Below, piece by piece: positions 1 to 13,674 of a stretch of DNA of 18,868 bases (position 1 is the first letter of the stretch; every line of letters starts with the position of its first letter). This DNA is from an uncultured Collinsella sp. GTDB taxonomy: Bacteria; Actinomycetota; Coriobacteriia; Coriobacteriales; Coriobacteriaceae. The notes beneath the pieces are model-generated. The model searched no databases and was not told the DNA's origin. It worked only from the letters and a program-made list of their open reading frames with translations. Made by a program: the position numbers and the translations under genes. The stretch covers positions 1 through 18,868 of the forward strand of contig CABSAN010000041.1 in NCBI GenBank assembly GCA_902475785.1, read 5' to 3'.

Positions 1-4479
<4,479 letters not shown>

Positions 4480-4485
4480 AGTCAA

Positions 4486-7977
<3,492 letters not shown>

Positions 7978-8013
7978 CAGGTTTTTCCTCCTTCACGGAA
8001 ATGCTCGGTGGGT

Positions 8014-8034
8014 TGGCGAGGCATGGCTTCGCCA
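8014..8034 (-). promoter_or_regulatory. Small hairpin in the rpoB 5-prime leader
   Basis: The arms TGGCGA and TCGCCA form a perfect 6-bp stem around a 9-nt loop, between the candidate transcription start (about 8043) and the rpoB Shine-Dalgarno. There is no U-tract, so it is not a terminator. It might tune leader stability or translation, but it could be chance in GC-rich DNA. Confidence 0.35.
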
Positions 8035-8050
8035 GTTATCGCAACCTAAT

Positions 8051-8078
8051 AGTTTATCAGGTACCGACCGTTGGGCAA
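8051..8078 (-). promoter_or_regulatory. Candidate rpoB-rpoC promoter
   Basis: On the minus strand, TTGCCC (8073-8078) is followed after 16 nt by TAAACT (8051-8056). The -10 is preceded by TG in the extended -10 position. This would start transcription near 8043 and give a leader of about 65 nt to the rpoB GTG. Four of six bases match the -35 consensus and four of six the -10. It is the best candidate I find in the 508-bp gap, but it is not proven to be the only one. Confidence 0.5.
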
Positions 8079-8156
8079 GAAAAGCCTTGACGCGATTAAG
8101 TTTTTGGAGTAGCAAAATTTTTCGACAGAAAAGGTGCAGGTAGATAGGTATGTACC

Positions 8157-8187
8157 GAACATCTGTTCATATATTTTCTGTGAACAG
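8157..8187. promoter_or_regulatory. Overlapping dyads: SOS-box-like GAAC-N4-GTTC and CTGTTCA-N11-TGAACAG
   Basis: GAACATCTGTTC at 8157-8168 matches the core of the Gram-positive/actinobacterial LexA (SOS) box, GAAC-N4-GTTC. A second perfect dyad overlaps it: CTGTTCA (8163-8169) and TGAACAG (8181-8187), 18 bp centre to centre. It lies about 80 bp upstream of the candidate rpoB -35. The site type follows from known LexA box consensus. Use by LexA, or by another dimeric repressor, is inference; the core is expected by chance roughly 0.3 times in a window this long. Confidence 0.35.
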
Positions 8188-8239
8188 AGCTGCTGATGCG
8201 GGACGCTGAACGGCGGAATGGCGGCAAGGGTTAACCAAG

Positions 8240-8412
8240 CGGAAACTGTGTCCCGTTTTGAGGCCCCAAACTGGGTCGCAGTTTCCGGTTGAGCCCTGTT
8301 TGGGAAACTGTATCCCGTTCTGAGCCGATATTCCGGGTCGCAGTTTCCGCTAGGAGCCCCAACCGGAAAGCGCGTCCCAGAATTCAGTCAAATTGTGGGT
8401 CGCACTTTCCGG
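8240..8412. repeat. Three imperfect palindromes with exact 62-bp period
   Basis: Three units begin with GGAAA at 8241, 8303 and 8365, exactly 62 bp apart. Each is an inverted repeat of about 46-50 nt. Left arms are GGAAACTGTGTCCC, GGAAACTGTATCCC and GGAAAGCGCGTCCC. Right arms are the nearly invariant GGGTCGCAGTTTCC (twice) and GGGTCGCACTTTCC. Loops differ between units, so the arms are conserved while the loops drift. The array lies between the galU terminator and the rpoB promoter region. It resembles REP-type interspersed palindromes and has no coding potential of note. Function is unknown. Confidence 0.85.
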
Positions 8413-8432
8413 AGCCAAGCCGCGGCGCGCAT

Positions 8433-8465
8433 AAAAAACGGGTGCAGACCGAAGTCCGCACCCGT
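8433..8465 (-). terminator. Rho-independent terminator of galU
   Basis: On the minus strand an 11-bp stem (8439-8464, one G-U pair) closed by a TTCG tetraloop is followed by six T residues (8433-8438). It starts about 20 nt after the galU stop. This is a strong intrinsic terminator that separates galU from the rpoB unit. Confidence 0.9.
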
Positions 8466-8485
8466 AAATGTCGATGCCCGAAGGT

Positions 8486-9394
8486 TTATTTGCGCATCAA
8501 GCCGCCGCGCTCGTCGATGGCATCCCAGAAGGCGCTGGCAAAGCGAGGATCGCTTGCGGCCATGAGGGCGTTGGTTGCCATCCAGCCAGACGGAGTGCCG
8601 GTGTCGTAGCCCGAGAGCGGGTCGATGACGACGGCGTACATGGCCTCGCGATCGAGCGAGCGTGCCATGGCGTCGGTGAGCTGGATCTCGCCGCCCTTGC
8701 CGGCCTGCTGATCGGCGAGCAGGTCCATGACCAGCGGGCTCAGCAGGTAGCGACCGACGATGTACAGGTTGGACGGAGCCGCCTCGGGAGCGGGCTTCTC
8801 GACCAGACCGCCGATGCGCCAAACGGCACCGGGCTCGTCGTCGTCGGCATTCTCGAAGCCCTCGAGCGAGCCAACGCGATCGCCGGCGATGACGCCATAG
8901 CGGCTGACTTCCTCGGGAGCGCACGCGGCAACGGCGATAACCGAAGCGCCACCGTGCTCCTTGGAGACAGCAAGCATCTTGTCGCAGATGTCGCGGTTGG
9001 GCACAACGTAGTCGCCTAGAAGAACCAGGAAGTTCTCCCCTGCCACGGCGTCGGCAGCAGAGCGAATGGCATGACCGAGGCCTTTGGGCTCGTACTGATA
9101 ACGGAAGTCGACCGGCATGCCGCCTGCGTGGGCAACAGCATCGGCGTAGGCATCCTTACCGCGCTCGCGCAGCAGATTCTCGAGCGAGCGATCGGGCTGG
9201 AAGTAGCTCAGCAGCTCGGGCTTACCGGGAGAGGTAACGATGATGGCGTCGTCGACCTCCTCGGGGTCGAGCGCTTCCTCAACGACATACTGAATGACCG
9301 GCTTGTCGAGCACCGGCAGCATCTCTTTGGGCGTGCACTTAGTGCCAGGCAGAAAACGCGTGCCAAGACCGGCGGCGGGGATGATTGCCTTCAT
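8486..9394 (-). CDS. galU: UTP--glucose-1-phosphate uridylyltransferase
   Basis: Makes UDP-glucose from UTP and glucose-1-phosphate in the cytoplasm, feeding glycan, capsule and galactose pathways. Length is 302 aa, normal for bacterial GalU. Seen: the nucleotide-binding motif GLGTRFLP (residues 9-16) followed by KCTPKEMLP; LLGDYVVP, whose Asp is the expected metal ligand; GLVEKP; and GKGGEIQLTDAM, whose Glu belongs to the sugar-phosphate site. Start: the frame opens upstream at a TTG (9403), but the purine-rich AAAGGA lies only 3 nt from it and 12 nt from the ATG at 9394. The conserved protein begins MKAIIPAAG, so ATG is chosen. It appears to be a single-gene unit between the rplL terminator and its own terminator. 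I see no convincing promoter; the best candidate, TTGCGT-N16-TATGTC, is weak. Confidence 0.95.
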   Translation of the reverse strand: MKAIIPAAGLGTRFLPGTKCTPKEMLPVLDKPVIQYVVEEALDPEEVDDAIIVTSPGKPELLSYFQPDRSLENLLRERGKDAYADAVAHAGGMPVDFRYQYEPKGLGHAIRSAADAVAGENFLVLLGDYVVPNRDICDKMLAVSKEHGGASVIAVAACAPEEVSRYGVIAGDRVGSLEGFENADDDEPGAVWRIGGLVEKPAPEAAPSNLYIVGRYLLSPLVMDLLADQQAGKGGEIQLTDAMARSLDREAMYAVVIDPLSGYDTGTPSGWMATNALMAASDPRFASAFWDAIDERGGLMRK

Positions 9395-9641
9395 GTTATT
9401 CAAGGATCCTTTCGCAGGCGCAGAATGCGCCCTGTGCGTGCGGCGCGACGGCCGCAGACCAAATTGCGATACCGAAGTATCTTACCGCCGGAGACATACG
9501 TCGCCGTAAGGCAAACGCAATTCTTCAGCAGGTCAACGCAAATTATTGCTCGAATGGTGCAATTTTACGCCCCAGCGGTAACGGGATTGGCACGGCAAAG
9601 ACAGCGGTGTTCTGCGTGCCGAGCAATGGGAATGAGGGGCC
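9395..9641. other. galU upstream intergenic region
   Basis: About 250 bp between galU and the rplL terminator without a credible gene. It contains a small perfect hairpin, GATAC-CGAA-GTATC, and several AT-richer segments where a galU promoter is expected. None matches the sigma-A consensus well. Short open frames here have no ribosome binding site and are not supported. Confidence 0.5.
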
Positions 9642-9680
9642 AAAACAAAAAAGACGGGGCTCGCAATGCGAACCCCGTCT
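9642..9680 (-). terminator. Rho-independent terminator of rplJ-rplL
   Basis: The inverted repeat at 9652-9680 pairs AGACGGGG with CCCCGTCT and extends inward by several more pairs. On the minus strand it is followed by TTTTTTGTTTT (9642-9651). It lies about 28 nt past the rplL stop. This is one of the strongest terminators in the window, and it should stop most transcription from rplJL before galU and rpoB. Confidence 0.92.
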
Positions 9681-9707
9681 GCAAAGAAATCTGGCGAGAA
9701 AGCCTGA

Positions 9708-10085
9708 TTACTTGAGGGTGACAGCAGCGCCAGCAGCCTCGAGCTTCTCCTTGGCAGCCTCGGCGTCCTCCTTCTTGGCACCCTCGAGAACAGCCTTGGG
9801 AGCGCCCTCGACGACCTCCTTGGCCTCCTTCAGGCCAAGGTTGGTGAGCTCACGGACGGCCTTGATGACCTGGATCTTGTTGTCGCCGAAGCCCTCGAGC
9901 ACGACGTCAAACTCGGTCTTCTCCTCGGCCTCAGCAGCGCCAGCAGCGGGAGCGGCGACAACAGCGGCAGGAGCAGCGGCGGAAACGCCGAAGGTGTCCT
10001 CGATAGCCTTGACGAGCTCGGAAGCCTCGAGAAGGGTCATTTCCTTAAGAGCATCGATGATCTCATCGGTGGTAAGCTTAGCCAT
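9708..10085 (-). CDS. rplL: 50S ribosomal protein L7/L12
   Basis: Stalk protein of the large ribosomal subunit, present as dimers on L10, which recruits translation GTPases. It is 125 aa from the ATG at 10085, typical for the family. Seen: an N-terminal dimerisation helix region (KLTTDEIIDALKEMTLLEAS), an Ala-rich flexible hinge around residues 37-55, and the C-terminal GTPase-binding domain with EKTEFDVVLEGFGDNKIQVIK and VKAVRELTNLGLKEAKEVVE-type helices. The open frame continues 11 codons upstream, but AAAGGAC with 6-7 nt spacing marks ATG 10085 as the start. It is second in the rplJ-rplL operon, with 103 nt between the genes. Confidence 0.98.
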   Translation of the reverse strand: MAKLTTDEIIDALKEMTLLEASELVKAIEDTFGVSAAAPAAVVAAPAAGAAEAEEKTEFDVVLEGFGDNKIQVIKAVRELTNLGLKEAKEVVEGAPKAVLEGAKKEDAEAAKEKLEAAGAAVTLK

Positions 10086-10104
10086 TTCTAAGTCCTTTCG
10101 GTTT

Positions 10105-10173
10105 CCGTGCGGATGCACGGAGATCAGTTAAAACACGGCGCGAATGCGCCAGGGGGTGCGGCGTTGCCGCCGC
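10105..10173 (-). promoter_or_regulatory. Three consecutive hairpins in the rplJ-rplL spacer
   Basis: The spacer holds three short perfect stems: 10158-10173 (GCGGCG/CGCCGC, 4-nt loop), 10137-10150 (GGCGC/GCGCC, 4-nt loop) and 10105-10120 (CCGTGC/GCACGG, 4-nt loop). The middle one is followed on the minus strand by TGTTTT, so it could pause or partly terminate transcription. RNA processing or stability control of rplL is possible. The role is inferred. Confidence 0.5.
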
Positions 10174-10188
10174 GGGTGAAAACAGCAA

Positions 10189-10710
10189 CTAGGCTGCCTT
10201 CTGCTCGGAGACCTGCTGGATCGAACGAGCGAGACCAGAGGAAACGCCGTTGACGCAGACAGCGATGTCGCGAGCGAAACCGGAGATGAGACCGGCGATC
10301 TGGCCGAGAAGCTGATCCTTGGTGGGCAGCTCGGCGATAGCCTTAACATCATCAGCGGAAACGGCCTTGCCGTCGGAGATACCGCCCTTGATCTCAAGGA
10401 CGCCCTTGGACTGAGCGGAGAAGTCCTTAAGGGCCTTAGCGGCCTCGACCGGCTCGGACTCGTAGAACACATAAGCGACGGGGCCGGCGAGGATCTCGTC
10501 GAGCTCGGGCTGCTCCTGGTTCTTGAGAGCGATCTTGACCAGGTTGTTCTTGTAGACCTTCATCTCGGCGCCGCACTCACGAAGCTGATGACGCAGCTCC
10601 TGAGCCTGCTTAACCGTCAGACCGTTGTAGTTGACGACGAACAGACCGGCGTTCTCGGCGATACGGGACTCGATCTCTGCAACCTTGTCGATTTTGTACT
10701 GCTGGGGCAT
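10189..10710 (-). CDS. rplJ: 50S ribosomal protein L10
   Basis: Stalk base protein that binds 23S rRNA and anchors L7/L12 dimers. In other bacteria the L10-L12 complex also represses its own operon through the leader RNA. Length 173 aa, normal. Seen: an N-terminal segment with FVVNYNGLTVKQAQELRHQL, the VYKNNLVKIAL rRNA-binding part, a central alpha/beta domain (LAGPVAYVFYE), and a C-terminal helix region that would carry L12 (QLLGQIAGLISGFARDIAV). The ATG at 10710 is preceded by AGGAGG at about 8 nt. It is first gene of the rplJ-rplL operon, downstream of a strong promoter and a structured leader. Confidence 0.98.
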   Translation of the reverse strand: MPQQYKIDKVAEIESRIAENAGLFVVNYNGLTVKQAQELRHQLRECGAEMKVYKNNLVKIALKNQEQPELDEILAGPVAYVFYESEPVEAAKALKDFSAQSKGVLEIKGGISDGKAVSADDVKAIAELPTKDQLLGQIAGLISGFARDIAVCVNGVSSGLARSIQQVSEQKAA

Positions 10711-10920
10711 GAATTACACCTCCTCGAATTCTTTCCGGGCACGGTCCGCCACAAGGACGTGACGGGGGCATGTCCAAAAAGAAAGCCCCCGCGCTGCATG
10801 AGCGACGGGGGCGAGAAGACATATCTACTCGACCACCTCGGCTGGCGGGATATCCCATTAAGCTCGCGGGCAATGCCCGTTTGCACCGGCTGTCTCTGGC
10901 AGCGGATTCGTGCGTGAACC
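10711..10920 (-). ncRNA. L10 leader RNA (autoregulatory 5-prime UTR of rplJ)
   Basis: The roughly 210-nt leader between the rplJ promoter and rplJ carries the hallmarks of the L10 leader family. GCTGCCAGAGACAGCCGGTG is followed by CTTAATGGGATATCCCGCC and AGCCGAGGTGG, the kink-turn-type region that L10-L12 binds. A terminator-like hairpin follows. A possible antiterminator is GGTGGTCGAG upstream pairing with CTCGCCCCC, which would use up the 5-prime arm of that terminator. In B. subtilis L10-L12 binding is known to favour termination. The same logic here is inference from the sequence layout. Confidence 0.8.
10776..10812 (-). terminator. Leader attenuator of rplJ-rplL
   Basis: On the minus strand GCCCCCG(T)CGCT (10801-10812) pairs with AGCGCGGGGGC (10785-10795) around a 5-nt loop. 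TTTCTTTTT follows. It lies inside the L10 leader, about 65 nt before rplJ, so it is an attenuator rather than a gene-end terminator. A second GCCCCCGTC copy occurs just downstream (about 10760-10768) and could compete for the 3-prime arm. Confidence 0.82.
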
Positions 10921-10926
10921 GAAAGT

Positions 10927-10955
10927 ATTATGGCGGGGACCCCGGCGTCGGTCAA
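10927..10955 (-). promoter_or_regulatory. rplJ-rplL promoter
   Basis: On the minus strand TTGACC (10950-10955), a 17-nt spacer and CATAAT (10927-10932) form a near-consensus sigma-A promoter, five of six at each box. The start would be near 10920, immediately ahead of the L10 leader. It is the strongest promoter I see in the window. Confidence 0.82.
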
Positions 10956-10984
10956 CGGGCGCGAAGATTCGTACACAAACCCTG

Positions 10985-11182
10985 CATACGCTCCGGTCCG
11001 AGGGGCCGGGTTGAGATTTTCGCTCGGTCAAGTCCTGGCTCGCACGAAGGCCACATTAAGTGGCCTTCGGCTCGTGCGGAATCTACGAAAACCTTGCGCC
11101 CGGCCTTCGGCGGCGCGGCCTGCGTCAACTATGGGGCAGCCCGGGTTTTCGTTGGCTGACGCCCCCACGCATAATCCTTATG
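10985..11182. other. Highly structured intergenic region, possible ncRNA or repeat element
   Basis: About 200 bp upstream of the rplJ promoter packed with inverted repeats. They are a 7-bp stem with 3-nt loop at 10993-11009; a 14-bp stem with a 5-nt bulge at 11041-11078; a 9-bp long-range pairing ACGAAAACC (11085-11093) with GGTTTTCGT (11144-11152) enclosing a GC-rich hairpin; GCGTCA/TGACGC at 11122-11162; and CATAA/TTATG at 11170-11182. None has a U-tract typical of a terminator. It matches no RNA family I recognise: I looked for RNase P, SRP, tmRNA and 6S signatures. It could be an unrecognised RNA, an aminotransferase 3-prime structure or a repeat element. Confidence 0.5.
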
Positions 11183-11213
11183 TCGGTGGGCTGATGTGTT
11201 GCGTCCCTGAGGA

Positions 11214-12350
11214 CTACAAAGTCGAAATGAAGGTGGACAGGCGGTGGAGGCCTTCGTCCAGGTCTTTGTCGGAGACGCAGTAGCTTAGGCGGATGTGGCC
11301 TTCGGTTCCGAAGCAGTTTCCGGGGACTAGGGCTACGTTTGCCTCTTTGATGGCTTTGATGCAGAAGTCTTCGCTGGTTAGGCCGAATTGTTTGATGCTC
11401 GGGAAGGTATAGAAGGCTCCCGCCGGTTCAACTACGTCGAGGCCCATGGCGTTTAAGGCTGCGAGTACGCGTTTGCGGCGGGCTCGGTAGACTTCGAACA
11501 TGGGGGTGGGGTCGACGGTGAGGGCTCGGGCTGCGGCGTCCATTTCGAAGGAGACGGCGCTCGATACTAGGTATTGATGGGCCTTTGCGATCTCGGCGAT
11601 GACGGGGGCTGCGGCTGCGAGCCAGCCCAAGCGCCAGCCAGTCATGGCCCAGGGCTTGGAGAAGCTCGCGATGACCATCGTCTGCTCGCGCAGCTCCGGG
11701 TGTCGCTGGGCAAAGCGCTCGTAGCCGTCCACATAGACGAGGCGGTTGTATACGTCGTCGCAGACTACGTAGATGCCCGCCTGCTCCGCTACGCGCGCCA
11801 CGGCGTCGAGCGATGCCGCGTCGAGGATGCAGCCCGTGGGATTGTTGGGCGAGCAGATAACGATGGCCTTGGTCGCCGGGGTCACGCAGGCGCGAAGCGC
11901 TTCCTCGTCAATCTGAAATTGCGCGGGCTCCGTATCCAAAAAGACCGCTTTGGCGTGGTTGGCAACGACGATGCTCTCATACAGGCCAAAGGCCGGCGTG
12001 GGGATGATGACCTCGTCGCCTGGATTGAGCATAGCCATAAACGTAGCCGACAGGGCCTCAGTCGCACCATCGGTCAGGATGACCTCGTCGGCAGAATACG
12101 TAAGGCCCGCATCCCCCATGTAGGCAGACAGCGCCTTGCGCAGGGCGGGGCGACCGTTGTTGGGCGGATAATGCGTGTCACCGCGGTCCAGCGCGGCAGT
12201 CACCTCGGCGCTAATCACGTCGGGCGTGGAAAAATCAGGCTCGCCGAGCGCAAGCGCAATGCATCCCGGATGCTGGGCGGCGAGCGCGTTGATTCGGCGG
12301 ATGCCGGAGGGCTTAAGCGTGGCAAGCGAAGTATTCATGGGCAGACGCAT
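11214..12350 (-). CDS. Class I/II PLP-dependent aminotransferase (aspartate aminotransferase-like)
   Basis: Fold-type I aminotransferase of 378 aa that transfers amino groups between an amino acid and a 2-oxo acid with pyridoxal phosphate. Seen: LALGEPDFSTP (34-44) near the substrate site, YPPNNGRPALRKA (61-73), SPNNPTG with Asn170, the DDVY motif with Asp198 binding the PLP ring nitrogen and Tyr201, Schiff-base Lys232 in SFSKPWAMTGWRLGW, and Arg354 in HIRLSYC for the substrate carboxylate. It resembles the PatA/AspC subgroup; the exact substrate cannot be told. The ATG at 12350 has AAAGGA 5-6 nt upstream. It is divergent from the 12444 gene across 93 bp and seems monocistronic. Confidence 0.93.
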   Translation of the reverse strand: MRLPMNTSLATLKPSGIRRINALAAQHPGCIALALGEPDFSTPDVISAEVTAALDRGDTHYPPNNGRPALRKALSAYMGDAGLTYSADEVILTDGATEALSATFMAMLNPGDEVIIPTPAFGLYESIVVANHAKAVFLDTEPAQFQIDEEALRACVTPATKAIVICSPNNPTGCILDAASLDAVARVAEQAGIYVVCDDVYNRLVYVDGYERFAQRHPELREQTMVIASFSKPWAMTGWRLGWLAAAAPVIAEIAKAHQYLVSSAVSFEMDAAARALTVDPTPMFEVYRARRKRVLAALNAMGLDVVEPAGAFYTFPSIKQFGLTSEDFCIKAIKEANVALVPGNCFGTEGHIRLSYCVSDKDLDEGLHRLSTFISTL

Positions 12351-12430
12351 GGCGTTCCTTTCGTAAGGGTTGCACTAGGATAGCGCGGCGAGGCACCGCC
12401 AGACGGTGTAACCTAAACGGAAACCAACTG

Positions 12431-12443
12431 GAAAGGAGGTGGC
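12431..12443 (+). promoter_or_regulatory. Strong ribosome binding site for the 12444 gene
   Basis: AAAGGAGGT ends about 4 nt before the ATG at 12444. This near-perfect Shine-Dalgarno decides that the plus-strand frame is coding and not the long antisense frame on the other strand. Confidence 0.8.
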
Positions 12444-13106
12444 ATGGAGACGATCGCGCGCGGCGATGTACCAAAAACGCTGCAAACCATTGCGTATATC
12501 AGCATTCCCAATAGCTCCGATCTTGAGTTTTTGCTCTGGGACCTGCAGGATGCCATCGCCGCCTATGCTCAACTTTCTGGCACCGCGCTCCCCCGCCCGG
12601 TTGATTTGAAGGCGGATGATGCCGGCAGCGTTGTGGACGGCATTGTATTCGCTGTTGAAGATGTGCTCGATGGCGAGGCGATGGCCGTCGTTGAACGGGC
12701 GCTCGAATGTGTTGAAGGCGCAGGAACACGCGTCTATGTGGTTGTTCAAGCCGACTGTAGGAGTTCCGAGCAGGCGCACACGGTCGTTGGCCATCTGCAC
12801 GAAGTGTGCGAGCGTCGAGGACTGTCGTGGTGTGGAGGCGTCATCGTCTGCACCGGCAGCGGCATAGCGGCGCTTCGCCGCTCCCCGCGCATGGGCCTCT
12901 TGCGCCGGCCGTTTTCGGAGGCCCTGGACAAGCTCGTAGGTGCCGTGCGCATGGGTTGCTCGGTTGAGTATGCGCAGCGACTTGGCGGCGGCAATGCCGA
13001 AAGCGTCGATGCCGACGGTATGGTGCGCGCCAAGCCCGCGCTGCCTGCACCGATCTGGCATGCCATCATAAAACGCCTCGGCACCCGCGCCCAACCAGAT
13101 ATCTAA
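12444..13106 (+). CDS. Conserved hypothetical protein with flavodoxin-like / NADPH-FMN reductase-like fold
   Basis: 220 aa, the only plus-strand gene in the window. I do not recognise a named family. Seen: alternating beta and alpha segments: QTIAYISIP, a long helix around 25-45, GIVFAVEDVL, TRVYVVVQAD, a helix, LSWCGGVIVCTGSGIAALRR, then an amphipathic helix ending PFSEALDKLVGAVRMG. The GGVIV..GSGIAALR segment followed by a long helix is reminiscent of flavodoxin and NAD(P)H-dependent FMN reductases. The N-terminal phosphate loop typical of those enzymes is not obvious, so FMN binding is uncertain. No signal peptide or membrane segment. The ATG is supported by a strong ribosome binding site. 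It ends one base before the stop codon of the convergent glycosylase gene. Confidence 0.8.
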   Translation: METIARGDVPKTLQTIAYISIPNSSDLEFLLWDLQDAIAAYAQLSGTALPRPVDLKADDAGSVVDGIVFAVEDVLDGEAMAVVERALECVEGAGTRVYVVVQADCRSSEQAHTVVGHLHEVCERRGLSWCGGVIVCTGSGIAALRRSPRMGLLRRPFSEALDKLVGAVRMGCSVEYAQRLGGGNAESVDADGMVRAKPALPAPIWHAIIKRLGTRAQPDI

Positions 13107-13107
13107 A

Positions 13108-13671
13108 TTACAGAGCGCCCCAATCAACGACATCGCGCCAGCGCTCGACAAGGCGTTCCAGGCGCCACGCCGCATTGGCGGGACTTGTCGACGGCAGAAC
13201 GATGGCCGGCAGCCCCGTGCGCTCTTGTAGATAGCGCTTGTAGAGCCGACCAGCTGTACCACCGTTGCATATCACCTGCTCAATGGGAGCTGTGCCGGCA
13301 ATGCGCTCGGCATGCGCCGGAACGACGTTTTTGATGCTCGCGTCACTCGAGCCCTTAATGTCGCAGCTCTCGATCACATCCCACAGGGCCACGCCGCCGT
13401 TCAGCAGCATGGCCCGCTTGGCGACAATCGAGGCGTCGAGCGTCGCGGGCTCGCCGCTCGCCAAAGAGTCTCCCTCGTTGGGCGGCACGGGCACACCGAG
13501 GCACGCGGCCATCACGCGCCAAAAGCGGTTCTGCGGATTGCCGTAGTAGAAGGCATTGGCGCGCGAGAGCACCGAGGGAAACGACCCCAGCACCAAAACG
13601 CGCGAGTGCTCGTCAAACACGGGCTCAAGCCCATGCTCAATATGTTGATAGCCCTCGTCCGGCGCGGCCAC
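13108..13671 (-). CDS. Uracil-DNA glycosylase superfamily protein, hypoxanthine-DNA glycosylase type
   Basis: Predicted base-excision repair enzyme that removes deaminated bases (probably hypoxanthine) from DNA; 187 aa, normal for this small family. Seen: motif A, GSFPSVLSRANAFYYGNPQNRFW (residues 29-51 region), the middle element CNGGTA (135-140), and motif B LPSTSPANA (159-167), which together resemble the family 6 (Hdg) branch rather than classical Ung. Substrate preference is inferred. The start is GTG at 13671, three bases after the amylase TAG. A GAGGG sits 8 nt upstream inside the amylase end, so it is probably translated by coupling. The 3-prime end is one base from the convergent 12444 gene, leaving no room for a terminator between them. 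Confidence 0.85.
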   Translation of the reverse strand: MAAPDEGYQHIEHGLEPVFDEHSRVLVLGSFPSVLSRANAFYYGNPQNRFWRVMAACLGVPVPPNEGDSLASGEPATLDASIVAKRAMLLNGGVALWDVIESCDIKGSSDASIKNVVPAHAERIAGTAPIEQVICNGGTAGRLYKRYLQERTGLPAIVLPSTSPANAAWRLERLVERWRDVVDWGAL

Positions 13672-13674
13672 GAG

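Noticed and set aside
8240..8412. CRISPR-like array
   Set aside because: There are only three units. They are long palindromes rather than short repeats with unique spacers, and there are no cas genes nearby.
8289..8609. 106-codon plus-strand frame across the palindrome array and galU end
   Set aside because: It is translated palindromes and galU antisense, with no ribosome binding site.
10086..10118. Eleven-codon N-terminal extension of L7/L12
   Set aside because: The ribosome binding site and family alignment place the start at 10085.
10985..11182. RNase P, SRP, tmRNA or 6S RNA gene
   Set aside because: I looked for the conserved sequence signatures of each on both strands and found none.
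12375..13262. 295-codon open frame on the minus strand opposite the flavodoxin-like gene
   Set aside because: It overlaps the glycosylase gene in another frame, lacks a ribosome binding site and shows no domain. The plus-strand gene has a near-perfect Shine-Dalgarno.
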